From positions 248,001 to 312,000 of the forward strand of contig JALIHJ010000005.1 of assembly GCA_022984795.1 (NCBI GenBank): DNA of 64,000 nt, in the 5' to 3' direction. The notes beneath the pieces are model-generated. The model searched no databases. It was given only the letters and a program-made list of their open reading frames with translations, and was not told where the DNA came from. The stretch is from Fabrea salina. Taxonomy: Eukaryota; Ciliophora; Heterotrichea; Heterotrichida; Fabreidae. Below, in pieces: positions 39,063-47,368 of the stretch. A program made the translations under genes and the position numbers. How positions within the stretch are numbered: the stretch's first letter is position 1; each line of letters opens with the position of its first letter.

Positions 39063-40241
39063 ATGGAGTCTAAAGTAGAAGACGCCCTTACCTGCTCAAT
39101 ATGCTTAGACCATTATAACTCTAAAAGTCATTTGCCCATATCTTTGTCCTGCGGGCACACTTACTGCAGGTCTTGTCTTTTGAGCATCCATCAATCCAAG
39201 GGCCAAATAAACTGCCCTTCAGACAGAAAACCTGAACCCGTTCCTTTCGGACAACTCTCGACTAACTACTCTTTGCTGAGCTTAATTGAAGTACTTCGAG
39301 GAAACTCAGATAATCTACATCTAGAACTGTCTGACCCCGAAGAAAACATTGAACCTGAACTCCAGACTCCAGCAGTTACGCTTAAGTTTACAGTCGAAAG
39401 CCACCATCATCCCTTAGTGGTTAGCAGTAGCACTCGAAACTGGGTGTGTGACGGAAGCAATCTCAGAGGAGGATGCCCAAGTAATGCTTTTAGAGGAACT
39501 AGTACCTTTTCCTTTGACAGGTTCAGATGCGACTCCTGTGACTTCGACTTGTGCTTTAAGTGCTTAAGTAAAGACTGTGTTATTGTAAAAGTTACTGAAG
39601 CACCCTGCATCAAAGTAAGTGTCCACCACCATCCACTAGAACTCTCCTTCAGAGACGTGCCTTGGCTTTGTGATGGAAGAAAACTACCTGGTGCTTGCAA
39701 GTCAGGATTCACTAGTTCTTCCACAACAGAGTTCCACGAAAGGTGGAGGTGCAATCCCTGTGACTTCGACTTGTGCAGGTCTTGTCTAAAGCACTACAAA
39801 GAAGAACCCCAGATTCCAAGCATGTCACTCCACAACAAAACAATGAGTGCTTGTCACCACCACTCCTTAGAAAGACACTCTGAAAAAACCAACTGGGTCT
39901 GTGACGGATTTGCACACGAAGGCAGGTGCAAAGCTGACTTGTTTGAAAGAGGCCATACCGACATGACCTACTGGGGATGCAGACAGTGCAACTTTGATGT
40001 TTGTTTGGCTTGCTTGATCCAGTACGAGTACGGAGTTGAGTTTGTGAAGAGTTACCAAACAACAATCCACCCTCACAGACTTTTGAAGACCAGCAGAGGC
40101 ACTAGTTGGAGGTGTGACGGACGCAACTTAAACGAGAACTGCATAAGTGGGAACTCTTGCGAAAGGTTTAGGTGTGGTGCCTGTGACTTTGACTTGTGCA
40201 GTAGCTGCATCAGTCTTTTCAACAGCACTCATGACCAATAA
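39063..40241 (+). CDS. RING finger protein with four DC1-like zinc repeats
   Basis: 392 aa. A C3HC4-type RING opens the protein (CSICLDHY...CGHTYCRSCL...CPSD, residues ~10-58). After a linker come four repeats of ~55 aa with the pattern HHHPL-x(8-10)-WxCDG-x(5)-C-x(15)-RCxxCDFDLCxxCL, starting near residues 116, 181, 262 and 335. The pattern resembles the DC1/C1_2 divergent zinc domain of plant proteins, in part also ZZ fingers. RING proteins usually act as E3 ubiquitin ligases; the repeats probably bind a lipid or protein ligand, which the sequence does not reveal. A spacer of 20 nt follows the Kelch gene; 5 nt separate its stop from the convergent tetraspanin. Confidence 0.85.
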   Translation: MESKVEDALTCSICLDHYNSKSHLPISLSCGHTYCRSCLLSIHQSKGQINCPSDRKPEPVPFGQLSTNYSLLSLIEVLRGNSDNLHLELSDPEENIEPELQTPAVTLKFTVESHHHPLVVSSSTRNWVCDGSNLRGGCPSNAFRGTSTFSFDRFRCDSCDFDLCFKCLSKDCVIVKVTEAPCIKVSVHHHPLELSFRDVPWLCDGRKLPGACKSGFTSSSTTEFHERWRCNPCDFDLCRSCLKHYKEEPQIPSMSLHNKTMSACHHHSLERHSEKTNWVCDGFAHEGRCKADLFERGHTDMTYWGCRQCNFDVCLACLIQYEYGVEFVKSYQTTIHPHRLLKTSRGTSWRCDGRNLNENCISGNSCERFRCGACDFDLCSSCISLFNSTHDQ

Positions 40242-40246
40242 GTGTA

Positions 40247-41250
40247 TTACTTCTTATTATCTTCTACTTGTTGCTTCTTCTTCTTCTTTTCGCCTGAGTT
40301 GCAACAGATTCCACAAGAGAGGAATAGAACTAGCACCATGTAACTTCCAACAGCAATTGCTACTGCTCCGTAAGTAGTGAAGTTGTCTTGGACCCAGTCG
40401 TTCACCTCTCCAAAGCAAGTCCCTTCTGGATTTCCTTTGTTCACATCACTGAAGAGGTAGTATGTAGTTTGACTGCAAAATCCTGAACACTTGAATTCGT
40501 CTTCTATCCACTCTAGCACGTCTAAGTAGTCCTTTGTGCCTCCTGTGAAATACTTGTCTACGTAGTTTTCGGTGGTTACAACCTCTCTACATTCATTAGC
40601 ATTCGGCTCACCGTTAACATCATAACCAAGGTCCGATAAATAGTTATTAACTGAAGTTTTTTCATCCGGGGTTAATCCATTGTATTTGGCTTGGTTAGCA
40701 CCTTCAAAAGTTTCACAAGGATCGCACTCAAGCACACTTTTTGCCTTTCCAATGTAAATGTCTTCTCCAGTGAACAGACTCAAATTTTCAGGTTCGATTT
40801 TGCAAGGGCACTTCGGCATTACAAAAGACCCCATTTGCTTTGATCAACAGCTTCATCAATGTCTTTGTAGTCTTCTTTGCATTTTTCTGCGTCGCCTAAG
40901 TTCTCGTCAACAAAGTCTTTGGCCAGAATTAGCGCAACTCCAATAGCCACCACTAAAACTCCGATTACAAGGGTAATAGTGGCAAACACACTCAAACAAA
41001 GGCAGTTTTTTTTCCAGGCGCCTACGAATCCCAGGATGCCTACTCCCATTAAGCAGCAGCCTCCTATGAGCAATCCTAAAGACACAGTGTCCACACTAAT
41101 GCCGCCTGATTCTTCAAGCATGGTTTTGAAAAGCTCCTGGTCAGATATGGCGGTGCCTGCCCAGACGAGTGCAGCTCCCGCACCCAAAACTGTGCCGCAA
41201 GCTACGAACACAAGGATCCTTAGGCAGTTTATTGGCATGCAACAGCACAT
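40247..41250 (-). CDS. Tetraspanin (one frame break)
   Basis: About 333 aa. Start MCCCMPINCLRIL with juxtamembrane Cys residues for palmitoylation. TM1 is ILVFVACGTVLGAGAALVWAG, TM2 GLLIGGCCLMGVGILGFVG, TM3 LSVFATITLVIGVLVVAIGVALI, then a large Cys-containing loop (CPCKIEP, CDPC, KCSGFC as a variant CCG motif) and TM4 AVAIAVGSYMVLVLFLSCGICC, with a lysine-rich tail. Tetraspanins organise membrane microdomains. The frame is lost by one base at about 40823-40832, in a GGGG/TTTT context on the coding strand; no 15-17 nt GT-AG intron explains it. The loop is unusually long and partly AT-richer (40580-40680) than its surroundings. Confidence 0.75.
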
Positions 41251-41414
41251 TTTTATTATGACAGTTTCAAACAGCTGAATTTTATCGCGAAGAGAAAAGC
41301 CACCATAAGGTTATTACTAAGGTCCGTCATTCAGTCCATACTTTAAGGACCACTTCATTGGAGCTTATTATGCTTGGATGAACATTTAAGTAACTTACTA
41401 AAGGTGGTGAGAAA
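41251..41414. promoter_or_regulatory. Longest divergent spacer (164 nt)
   Basis: This gap lies between the tetraspanin and SVOP-like start codons and must hold both promoters. It contains a weak inverted pair GGTCC/GGACC around 41320-41350 and otherwise no clear motif, ORF or tRNA fold. It is several times longer than other divergent gaps here, so extra regulation or an unseen small RNA is possible. Confidence 0.35.
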
Positions 41415-42812
41415 ATGTCTGAAGAGGCCCTAGTAGTTGTGGGAAAAAGACTCGACAGTATTGGGTGGGGGAAGTACCAGTACTACGTTTTTGCCAACTG
41501 CGGAATTGGCTGGGCAACAGACCAGATTTGGGCCATAGTCATGGGCTTTATAATAAAAAGCTCAGGGGACGAATGGAACTTAAGCACCTTAACCGAAGGG
41601 TTGATTAGCGACTCCTTCATAGTAGGGTTGTTAATAGGTGCTTATTTTTGGGGAGTGTTGGGTGACAAATACGGCAGGAAGTTTGTTTTTAGGAAGACAG
41701 TGCTTATGACCTGCATTTCGTGCTTAGCTGTGGTGTTTTCTGTGAACTACATCATGATGATGGCTTTTCTGTTCTTAGTGGGGATGGGAGCAGGCGGGGA
41801 GATTGCTGTGGGAGGCACTGTGTACACAGAGTTCTGTCCTCCTAAGAAGTTGTGGAGTCTAACTTTCTTGGCAGCTTGCTGGGGAATTGGAGGCACAGTG
41901 GCAGCTCTCATAGGGCTAGCTGTGGACGGGCTGAACACTACTTCTATAGCGGAGTGGCGCATTATATGCTTTGCAGTGTTTTTTATAGAGCTGGGGCTGA
42001 CTATTTTAAGATGGCCCATGGACGAAACTCCTTCTTACTACTTAGCAGTGGGCAACAACGAAAAGGCACAAGAAGTGCTGAACAAAATTGCCAGATCCAA
42101 CCGAAGCAGTGCTTACGTGGAAGGTCTTGAAAGGCTGAACGAACCCGAGACCTCAAACAGTTCTTTTAGCTCTGAAAAAAAGGAAACCCAAGAAAACTCT
42201 TTCAAGAAACTGATTGGCGAGATATTTTCCAAAGAGTACCTGAAAACCACTTTAGTGATGACTACTATATACGTGCTGGCTTGTTTTGCTTACACAAGTG
42301 TACTATACTTTATGCCTGAGTTCTTAGACGGCGTTTCCCAGTTCGACATGTATGGAATAATAGTGCTGCAGCAGTTCTGCGGAGTTCCAGGAGTGCTGTT
42401 GGGGTCGCAGCTTGTGGAGACCCGACTGGGGAGGAAGGGCACTTTGATGCTTTCGTTTGGACTTAGTTCCTTGTTTTCTTTGTTGTTTTTGCTGATTCAA
42501 GGCTTGGCAACTACCTTGGTGTTTACTTCTTTGCTGAACTTTTCAACAGTCATGGGGTACAGTGCCCTTTACACTATAACTCCTGAATCCTACAAAACTG
42601 AAATCCGCAACATTGGAAGTGGCTGGGCAAACGCCTGTGCAAGGATAGGGGGAATCGCTTCTCCACCTATTGTGGGTGCACTTTTGGACGCTAACAATGG
42701 AAGCAAAACAATTCCTTTAATATTGTTCGCTGTTTTCTTTGGAGTCTCAAGTTTCTCGGCCATTTTCCTGAAAGAAACCAGGGGCCAAATATCCAAAGAA
42801 ACTCCTAAGTAA
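41415..42812 (+). CDS. SV2/SVOP-like major facilitator transporter
   Basis: 465 aa with 12 predicted TM segments. The N-terminus (IGWGKYQYYVFANCGIGWATDQ) matches the GFGKFQ...AD opening of SVOP/SV2 and organic ion carriers. The MFS signature between TM2 and TM3 is GVLGDKYGRKFVF, and GMGAGGEIAVGGTVYTEFCPP follows, with a central cytoplasmic loop rich in Ser and Glu. These proteins carry organic ions or sugars; the substrate cannot be read from the sequence. The stop codon lies in the left copy of a 15-bp direct repeat (42808-42822). Confidence 0.88.
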   Translation: MSEEALVVVGKRLDSIGWGKYQYYVFANCGIGWATDQIWAIVMGFIIKSSGDEWNLSTLTEGLISDSFIVGLLIGAYFWGVLGDKYGRKFVFRKTVLMTCISCLAVVFSVNYIMMMAFLFLVGMGAGGEIAVGGTVYTEFCPPKKLWSLTFLAACWGIGGTVAALIGLAVDGLNTTSIAEWRIICFAVFFIELGLTILRWPMDETPSYYLAVGNNEKAQEVLNKIARSNRSSAYVEGLERLNEPETSNSSFSSEKKETQENSFKKLIGEIFSKEYLKTTLVMTTIYVLACFAYTSVLYFMPEFLDGVSQFDMYGIIVLQQFCGVPGVLLGSQLVETRLGRKGTLMLSFGLSSLFSLLFLLIQGLATTLVFTSLLNFSTVMGYSALYTITPESYKTEIRNIGSGWANACARIGGIASPPIVGALLDANNGSKTIPLILFAVFFGVSSFSAIFLKETRGQISKETPK

Positions 42813-42822
42813 TCTTTTAATT
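42808..42822. repeat. 15-bp direct repeat, left copy
   Basis: The sequence AGTAATCTTTTAATT includes the SVOP-like stop codon and recurs exactly at 43766-43780. The pair flanks the charged-protein gene like a target-site duplication. Confidence 0.75.
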
Positions 42823-42838
42823 TATTTATTTATTTATT
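42821..42838. repeat. TTTA simple repeat
   Basis: Four to five units of TTTA, reading (TAAA)n after the stop codon of the charged-protein gene on its own strand. It lies immediately inside the left 15-bp repeat, where the tail of a retroposed copy would be. Confidence 0.8.
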
Positions 42839-43754
42839 AGAGCTGGTACAAGCCGCCTAGGCCTCTGAGTTGAATTAGTGGGTCGTCGCTTTCGGTTGGG
42901 TGTTTTGTTCTTAGGGTGTTTGCTGCTTTTTTCTTTCTTGTGCTTTTCCTTGTTGTTTCGTGTTTTTGCTTGTTTTTGTGTCGTTTTTTGATCTTGCTTT
43001 TCATCCAGAGCAGTAGTGTTTCCTTTCTTACCTTTTGCGTGAGTTCTTGAATTTTTCCTCTCGGTTTTTGTCTTGGTTCTTTTTGTTTCTTCAAGTTTTC
43101 AGGTAGTCTCTCTTCCGTTTTTTGGTTTTTTGGCTTCTTTTCAAGTTTTTTTCCCCTTCCTTGTTCCTCTGTTTTCTCCTGGATCAGGACCAGTTCTTCT
43201 TCATCGAGTAGTTCGGGTTCCATTTCCTGCAAATCCTTGATCATTGGTGACTCGAAAAGTCTTTCCATCAGTCTTTTGTTTTCGCGCTTTTCTTGGATTT
43301 GCACCACTATTTCTGCTACCATTTCTAGCAGGTCTTTGCTGGGGTCAAAGATTTCGTCTAAGTCTTCGTCCCATTGGAAACTGTCGTCATCTGAGTAAAG
43401 TTCCTCTTCTGTCGAACTTTCCCCGGGTGAAGGCGTAGGACTCTCATCTCTTCGCGCCATTTTGTAGTAGGCCCCCTTGTACAGGAAGAAGTCTTGGTTC
43501 TTTTCCAGAGCGTCTTCATAAGCGAGGTAGAGTTCGTCATCTTCTGATAGTTCGCTGCTTTCGTCGAGCGGTTCTTCGTCTGATGACTCAAAAGGTTGTA
43601 TATCATCGTAGTATGATTCGTCGTCGTCAAATATGTACTCTTGGGTTGAGTCTTCGTCCTCCGTGCCATGTCCCCCAGACAAGGACTCCTCAGAGTCCCA
43701 TCTAGGTTCAGCTTCCGAGAGGTCTAGGAGCTCAGAGTCCATACCATATTTCAT
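42837..43754 (-). CDS. Charged hypothetical protein in possible insertion
   Basis: 305 aa. The first half is strongly acidic (runs of Asp, Glu and Ser; EDEDSTQEY, DDDESYYDD), the second half strongly basic (KKLEKKPKNQKTEER, KIKKRHKNKQKHETTRKS), with a final RGLGGLYQL. There is no recognisable domain; nuclear or nucleolar location is likely from the basic tracts. A-runs of 11-12 directly precede the ATG and (TAAA)n follows the stop. The gene sits between convergent SVOP-like and P4-ATPase genes and is bracketed by 15-bp direct repeats, suggesting that it was inserted there. The protein could also be a rapidly evolving host protein. Confidence 0.6.
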   Translation of the reverse strand: MKYGMDSELLDLSEAEPRWDSEESLSGGHGTEDEDSTQEYIFDDDESYYDDIQPFESSDEEPLDESSELSEDDELYLAYEDALEKNQDFFLYKGAYYKMARRDESPTPSPGESSTEEELYSDDDSFQWDEDLDEIFDPSKDLLEMVAEIVVQIQEKRENKRLMERLFESPMIKDLQEMEPELLDEEELVLIQEKTEEQGRGKKLEKKPKNQKTEERLPENLKKQKEPRQKPRGKIQELTQKVRKETLLLWMKSKIKKRHKNKQKHETTRKSTRKKKAANTLRTKHPTESDDPLIQLRGLGGLYQL

Positions 43755-43765
43755 TTTTTTTTTTT
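43754..43765. repeat. T12 run next to start codon
   Basis: Twelve T on the plus strand, reading as an A-run ending in the ATG of the charged-protein gene. It lies immediately inside the right 15-bp repeat. Confidence 0.8.
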
Positions 43766-43780
43766 AGTAATCTTTTAATT
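43766..43780. repeat. 15-bp direct repeat, right copy
   Basis: Exact copy of 42808-42822; it includes the stop codon of the P4-ATPase gene (43775-43777). Deleting one repeat plus everything between would leave two convergent stops 4 nt apart, the normal spacing in this genome. Confidence 0.75.
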
Positions 43781-46700
43781 AATGTCAATCTCAGGGTCGA
43801 GTTTGGGCTGCTTTGCGTAATTATTACTAAGAATTCTTCTGGGGTCTTCATGGGACTTGTCACTTGTAGGGCTGAGCACTACTGGGTTCTGGTAAGAACT
43901 AGAATTCCTAAGTTCCACAATGTTGTAAACACTGCTTTTTGGGGTGCTGCTTGCTCTGGTGGACATGTAACTGAGTTCTTCACTTTTCGTTGGCCAAACC
44001 AAGATCCTTAACAAGTAAGCAGTTCCGTCCAACAACACTACTAAAAGCACACACACAATAATTGAAGCATAGAAGTAACCAGTGCCCAAAAGGTGGTACA
44101 GAGTTGAGTACATAGGAGTTGCTGTGTACAGGTCGTAAGTCAAAATAAACAAAAAGTAAAGCAGCAAACTCAGCCCAATTATAGAAACAAAGTGGAAAAC
44201 ATTCCAGAGCTTAGTGTGGAAAACCAACTTCAAGTTCACCAAGAAAATAATGACTGTGAAAGAAGTTATTGAAAAAGCCCACAGGTCAACAGAGTGGCCC
44301 TCTGAGTTCATGGCTTCGTTAGTGGCTGCTGAAAAAGGAATGAAGAAAGCTATCAGTGAGTGCCACACCCCCACTGCTACCCAAGTCCAGAAGTTGAAAC
44401 TCCTGAAGCTTTGGTTTTCCCTTCCTATGTCGTACACTTGAGGCAGCGACCTTAGAATCTTCATGTTGTTGTCCAGGTTCGAGTAGTCAACAAGTGCGTA
44501 GTCCGAAAGGTTGTAGTCACTTTTACTCGGAAGTTTAATGTCCTTTTCGAAAACAGCCCTCACAAGCAACGGAAAGGCCGTGAATATCAAGTTGTAAAAA
44601 GTAATGTACCAGTCGTCGTAGACTGTTTGTCCACTAAAAGCACAGTAAAACATAAAGTAAAACTGGGGAATGGTGAACACAAGGTTCTTGTAAAAGAAGT
44701 ACTTGATCATTTCGCTTTGACGGATGTAATTGAACCTTCCGTGGACCAACAACAAGTTCCACAAAAACTTAAACTCCCCCACTGAGTAGTCACTTGCCTG
44801 CACAGCTTGCATCCCTTCTTCGCCGTAGAGGCCCACTCCCACATGCGCTTCTAGAATCATTGAGACGTCGTTGGCTCCGTCGCCTATAGAAAGCGTAGTA
44901 AGTCCCGTTTGGGTCTTCATCAAGTTCACTACTTCTTGTTTCTGGCCTGGAGTGGCCCGACAGCAAATAACTGTTTTGCACTTCTCAGTTACTTCTAAAA
45001 ACAACTCCCTCACTTCAGTAGCTAGTTTTTCAGTTTTTGGACTGCTGGAGATTTCTGGGAACTTAAGTCTTTTTTCGCTGTCTGAGGAGTCGTAAAGCAC
45101 GTAGTCAAGGGATCCACCTGCTATTATAAGTGCCACTTCGGACTTAGAGTTAGTCACTTCGTTTTTGATTTCCCTTAAAGTGCGGCAGCATTCCTCCAGT
45201 GGTAAGGCAGGGCACCTTTCTAAGTGGGTGGTGTCTTCTACCAAGGCGCAGGTTTTGCCTATGTTTTCTGCAGTCTCTAGTTTGTCACCTGTGAGCATCC
45301 AGAACTTAATTCCTGCGTCCAAAAAGGCCTTGATCACATCTGGCACTTCGTCCTGCAAAGAGTCTTCCACAGCTGTGCAGCCCAGCACAAACAAGTCTTT
45401 TTCCATAAGTTTAGCAACATTGTTGAGTTTCTTTTCTTTGTCTTCTATGGAGTTTGAAGCTTCATCGTACTTTGCTTTGAGTTCCACAAACTCCCTTTTG
45501 CCCAAAAACTTAAAAGCCAGCACAAGGGTCCTAAAACCTCTTTTGGAGTAAACTTCTAGGTCCTTTGCAACGCTAGCCACCAAGTCAGAGGGGTTCTGCG
45601 AACTGAGGAGTTCCCACATAACGTTGTCAGCTCCTTTGGCAAACAGAATGTAGTTTCCAGTGGTTAAGTCTTCTACTACTATAGAGTTCCTTTTCCTGTC
45701 TGAGTCAAACTCAAAGAAACAAACTTTCCTGTACTTCTCAATAAGCGACCCTTCAGGCTGCTTGAAGTCCATCATTTCTAGCTCAATAATGTCTGCGCGA
45801 GTAGTTAAGTACTTGAACCCCACTCGTCTGGCACAGTCCACTAGAGAAATTTCATCAGGACTCTGGCCTATATACTTAATGTCGTTGTGCTCTTTTTCAG
45901 TGAGGCACTCGTGGCACAGAGCCATGCACTTCAAAAAGTACTCACAAAGTTGTTTTTGGGTGTTAAGTTGCTTAACTTCTCCGTCGACTTCCATTACAAT
46001 GGGAGCAATGGGCTTTTCTTGTTCGTTAAACACTTCGTTTTGGAGTTCAATTGTTCTGAAGGAAAAGTTTATTTCAATGTTGGAGTAAGTGGACTTAGTG
46101 CGGTAACTTTTATTCCCTAGGACCTTTTCGTCCCCGTAAGTCTTCATTCCAATCGTGCACAACTTAAACTCCATTTTGTTCTGAGTCAAAGTTCCAGTTT
46201 TGTCTGAAAAGATGTGCTGGATCATGCCTAGTTCTTCGTTCAAACTGAAAGAAGACACCTTGCAGGGCCTGTCCCTCAGGAAACTGTACATTTCTATGTC
46301 TTTCTGCATAAAGAACCCCTGGATCACTCTAAGCACTTCCAATGAGATTATCAAGGAAATCGGCAGCATGGTGTTCAGCAGCAAAAAGTAAGTGAAGTAA
46401 GTCATAAAGCCTTGGGTCCCTGCTCCGTACTCGTTGTCTCCTAGGTATTTGTGGTCTTCCCAGTTAGCCCCAGTCCACACTCCTGAACCTATAGCTCCTA
46501 CAAGGCACATAGTAAACTGGAAACCTAGTATATAAATCACATACAAGTTAACTTTTGCGTCTACTCTGCTCTGCTTGAACTTTCTTGACATAAGGTTCTG
46601 CCGCAACTTAGTATCTCTGCCAGTGTAAACAGCCACTCCAATGATCCAGTCAGTGTTTCTCAAGTAAGCTCCTCCCAAGCACAAGTTGTTTTTATCCAGA

Positions 46701-47356
46701 GGTCTGTTTTGTTGTTGGTAGTCAAAAGACCCACTGAAGGCGTAAATCTTGGGGTTAGGAGCTTCGCATTCAATAACTCCCAACTCTGTGAACCGGCTGG
46801 TTTCGTCAATCTTGCCCAGGGTAGCGTCTAGTGCCTTTCTGGGCTTAAGGTTCTTTTCTCCGTCTAAAGTTGAAGTTTCGATGTAAGCTATTCCGTTGTC
46901 ACTTGAAGTGTTCAGTACAACTAAGTCGCACGGAAAGCACTCGTTTTTGCGTATATAAACAAGGTCGCCTACAACGATTTGGTCAGCACGGGTTTGCTTG
47001 AAAGAGCTTTCCCAGTATACAGTGGTGGGGGTGGCGTTGATTTCTTTGTCAGAGCGGTAGCGTAGGTAGTCTTCGAAGCCCTCCCTGATCATGCTCACAG
47101 CAAGCACAAAGATCAAAGGGGCTATTGCAGAGAAAGGGTGCAGGGGAGAGATTTCTGGCACTGATTGTAGAATTGCAGTGATTAAGAAGTAAATGTTTGC
47201 GATGCGCTTGAACTGCTCAAACAAAGACAAAGGGAAGAAGGTGAAGGCGTTGTATTTGGTGGTGGAAATGTAATTGCCCTCGAACTTAGAGGGAACTATT
47301 TCTTCGTGAGAAGCTACTCTTATAGTCCTTATGGCTTCAGAAGGAATTTTAGACAT
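43775..47356 (-). CDS. P4-type ATPase, phospholipid flippase
   Basis: 1193 aa, a full-length P4-ATPase. The N-terminus has YISTTKYNAFTFFPLSLFEQF; the actuator motif is STLDGEKNLKPRKA; the phosphorylation site SDKTGTLTQNKME is near residue 385; nucleotide-binding KGADNVMWE and hinge GDGANDVSMI (~822) follow, and there are ten TM segments. The P4-specific DGET is DGEK here (the Thr is replaced), a variation worth noting since DGET acts in dephosphorylation. These enzymes move phosphatidylserine or phosphatidylethanolamine to the cytosolic leaflet, usually with a CDC50 partner; none is visible in this window. The start codon is 12 nt from the divergent ABCC gene. Confidence 0.95.
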   Translation of the reverse strand: MSKIPSEAIRTIRVASHEEIVPSKFEGNYISTTKYNAFTFFPLSLFEQFKRIANIYFLITAILQSVPEISPLHPFSAIAPLIFVLAVSMIREGFEDYLRYRSDKEINATPTTVYWESSFKQTRADQIVVGDLVYIRKNECFPCDLVVLNTSSDNGIAYIETSTLDGEKNLKPRKALDATLGKIDETSRFTELGVIECEAPNPKIYAFSGSFDYQQQNRPLDKNNLCLGGAYLRNTDWIIGVAVYTGRDTKLRQNLMSRKFKQSRVDAKVNLYVIYILGFQFTMCLVGAIGSGVWTGANWEDHKYLGDNEYGAGTQGFMTYFTYFLLLNTMLPISLIISLEVLRVIQGFFMQKDIEMYSFLRDRPCKVSSFSLNEELGMIQHIFSDKTGTLTQNKMEFKLCTIGMKTYGDEKVLGNKSYRTKSTYSNIEINFSFRTIELQNEVFNEQEKPIAPIVMEVDGEVKQLNTQKQLCEYFLKCMALCHECLTEKEHNDIKYIGQSPDEISLVDCARRVGFKYLTTRADIIELEMMDFKQPEGSLIEKYRKVCFFEFDSDRKRNSIVVEDLTTGNYILFAKGADNVMWELLSSQNPSDLVASVAKDLEVYSKRGFRTLVLAFKFLGKREFVELKAKYDEASNSIEDKEKKLNNVAKLMEKDLFVLGCTAVEDSLQDEVPDVIKAFLDAGIKFWMLTGDKLETAENIGKTCALVEDTTHLERCPALPLEECCRTLREIKNEVTNSKSEVALIIAGGSLDYVLYDSSDSEKRLKFPEISSSPKTEKLATEVRELFLEVTEKCKTVICCRATPGQKQEVVNLMKTQTGLTTLSIGDGANDVSMILEAHVGVGLYGEEGMQAVQASDYSVGEFKFLWNLLLVHGRFNYIRQSEMIKYFFYKNLVFTIPQFYFMFYCAFSGQTVYDDWYITFYNLIFTAFPLLVRAVFEKDIKLPSKSDYNLSDYALVDYSNLDNNMKILRSLPQVYDIGRENQSFRSFNFWTWVAVGVWHSLIAFFIPFSAATNEAMNSEGHSVDLWAFSITSFTVIIFLVNLKLVFHTKLWNVFHFVSIIGLSLLLYFLFILTYDLYTATPMYSTLYHLLGTGYFYASIIVCVLLVVLLDGTAYLLRILVWPTKSEELSYMSTRASSTPKSSVYNIVELRNSSSYQNPVVLSPTSDKSHEDPRRILSNNYAKQPKLDPEIDIN

Positions 47357-47368
47357 TTATTTGGTGCA
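47357..47368. promoter_or_regulatory. 12-nt divergent spacer
   Basis: Only TTATTTGGTGCA lies between two oppositely oriented start codons (P4-ATPase and ABCC). Promoter and 5' UTR information for at least one gene must therefore lie in the other's coding sequence, or both UTRs are almost absent. Confidence 0.6.

Noticed and set aside
40780-40870. A 17-nt intron to explain the tetraspanin frame break
   Set aside because: No GT...AG segment of that length is present; candidates are 12 and 19 nt and give the wrong frame or lose conserved residues.
41311-41355. Stem-loop GGTCC/GGACC as an RNA gene
   Set aside because: Only five base pairs with a long loop, no tRNA arms or snoRNA boxes. No rRNA or tRNA was seen elsewhere in the window.
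42808-43780. PiggyBac-type insertion with TTAA target site
   Set aside because: TTAA occurs within the repeat, but the duplicated sequence is 15 bp and the insert ends show no inverted repeats. A retroposition-like layout fits better.
47306-47368. N-terminal extension of the ABCC transporter
   Set aside because: It lies inside the start of the divergent P4-ATPase, which is conserved there, and begins with GTG. The ATG at 47369 is the first.
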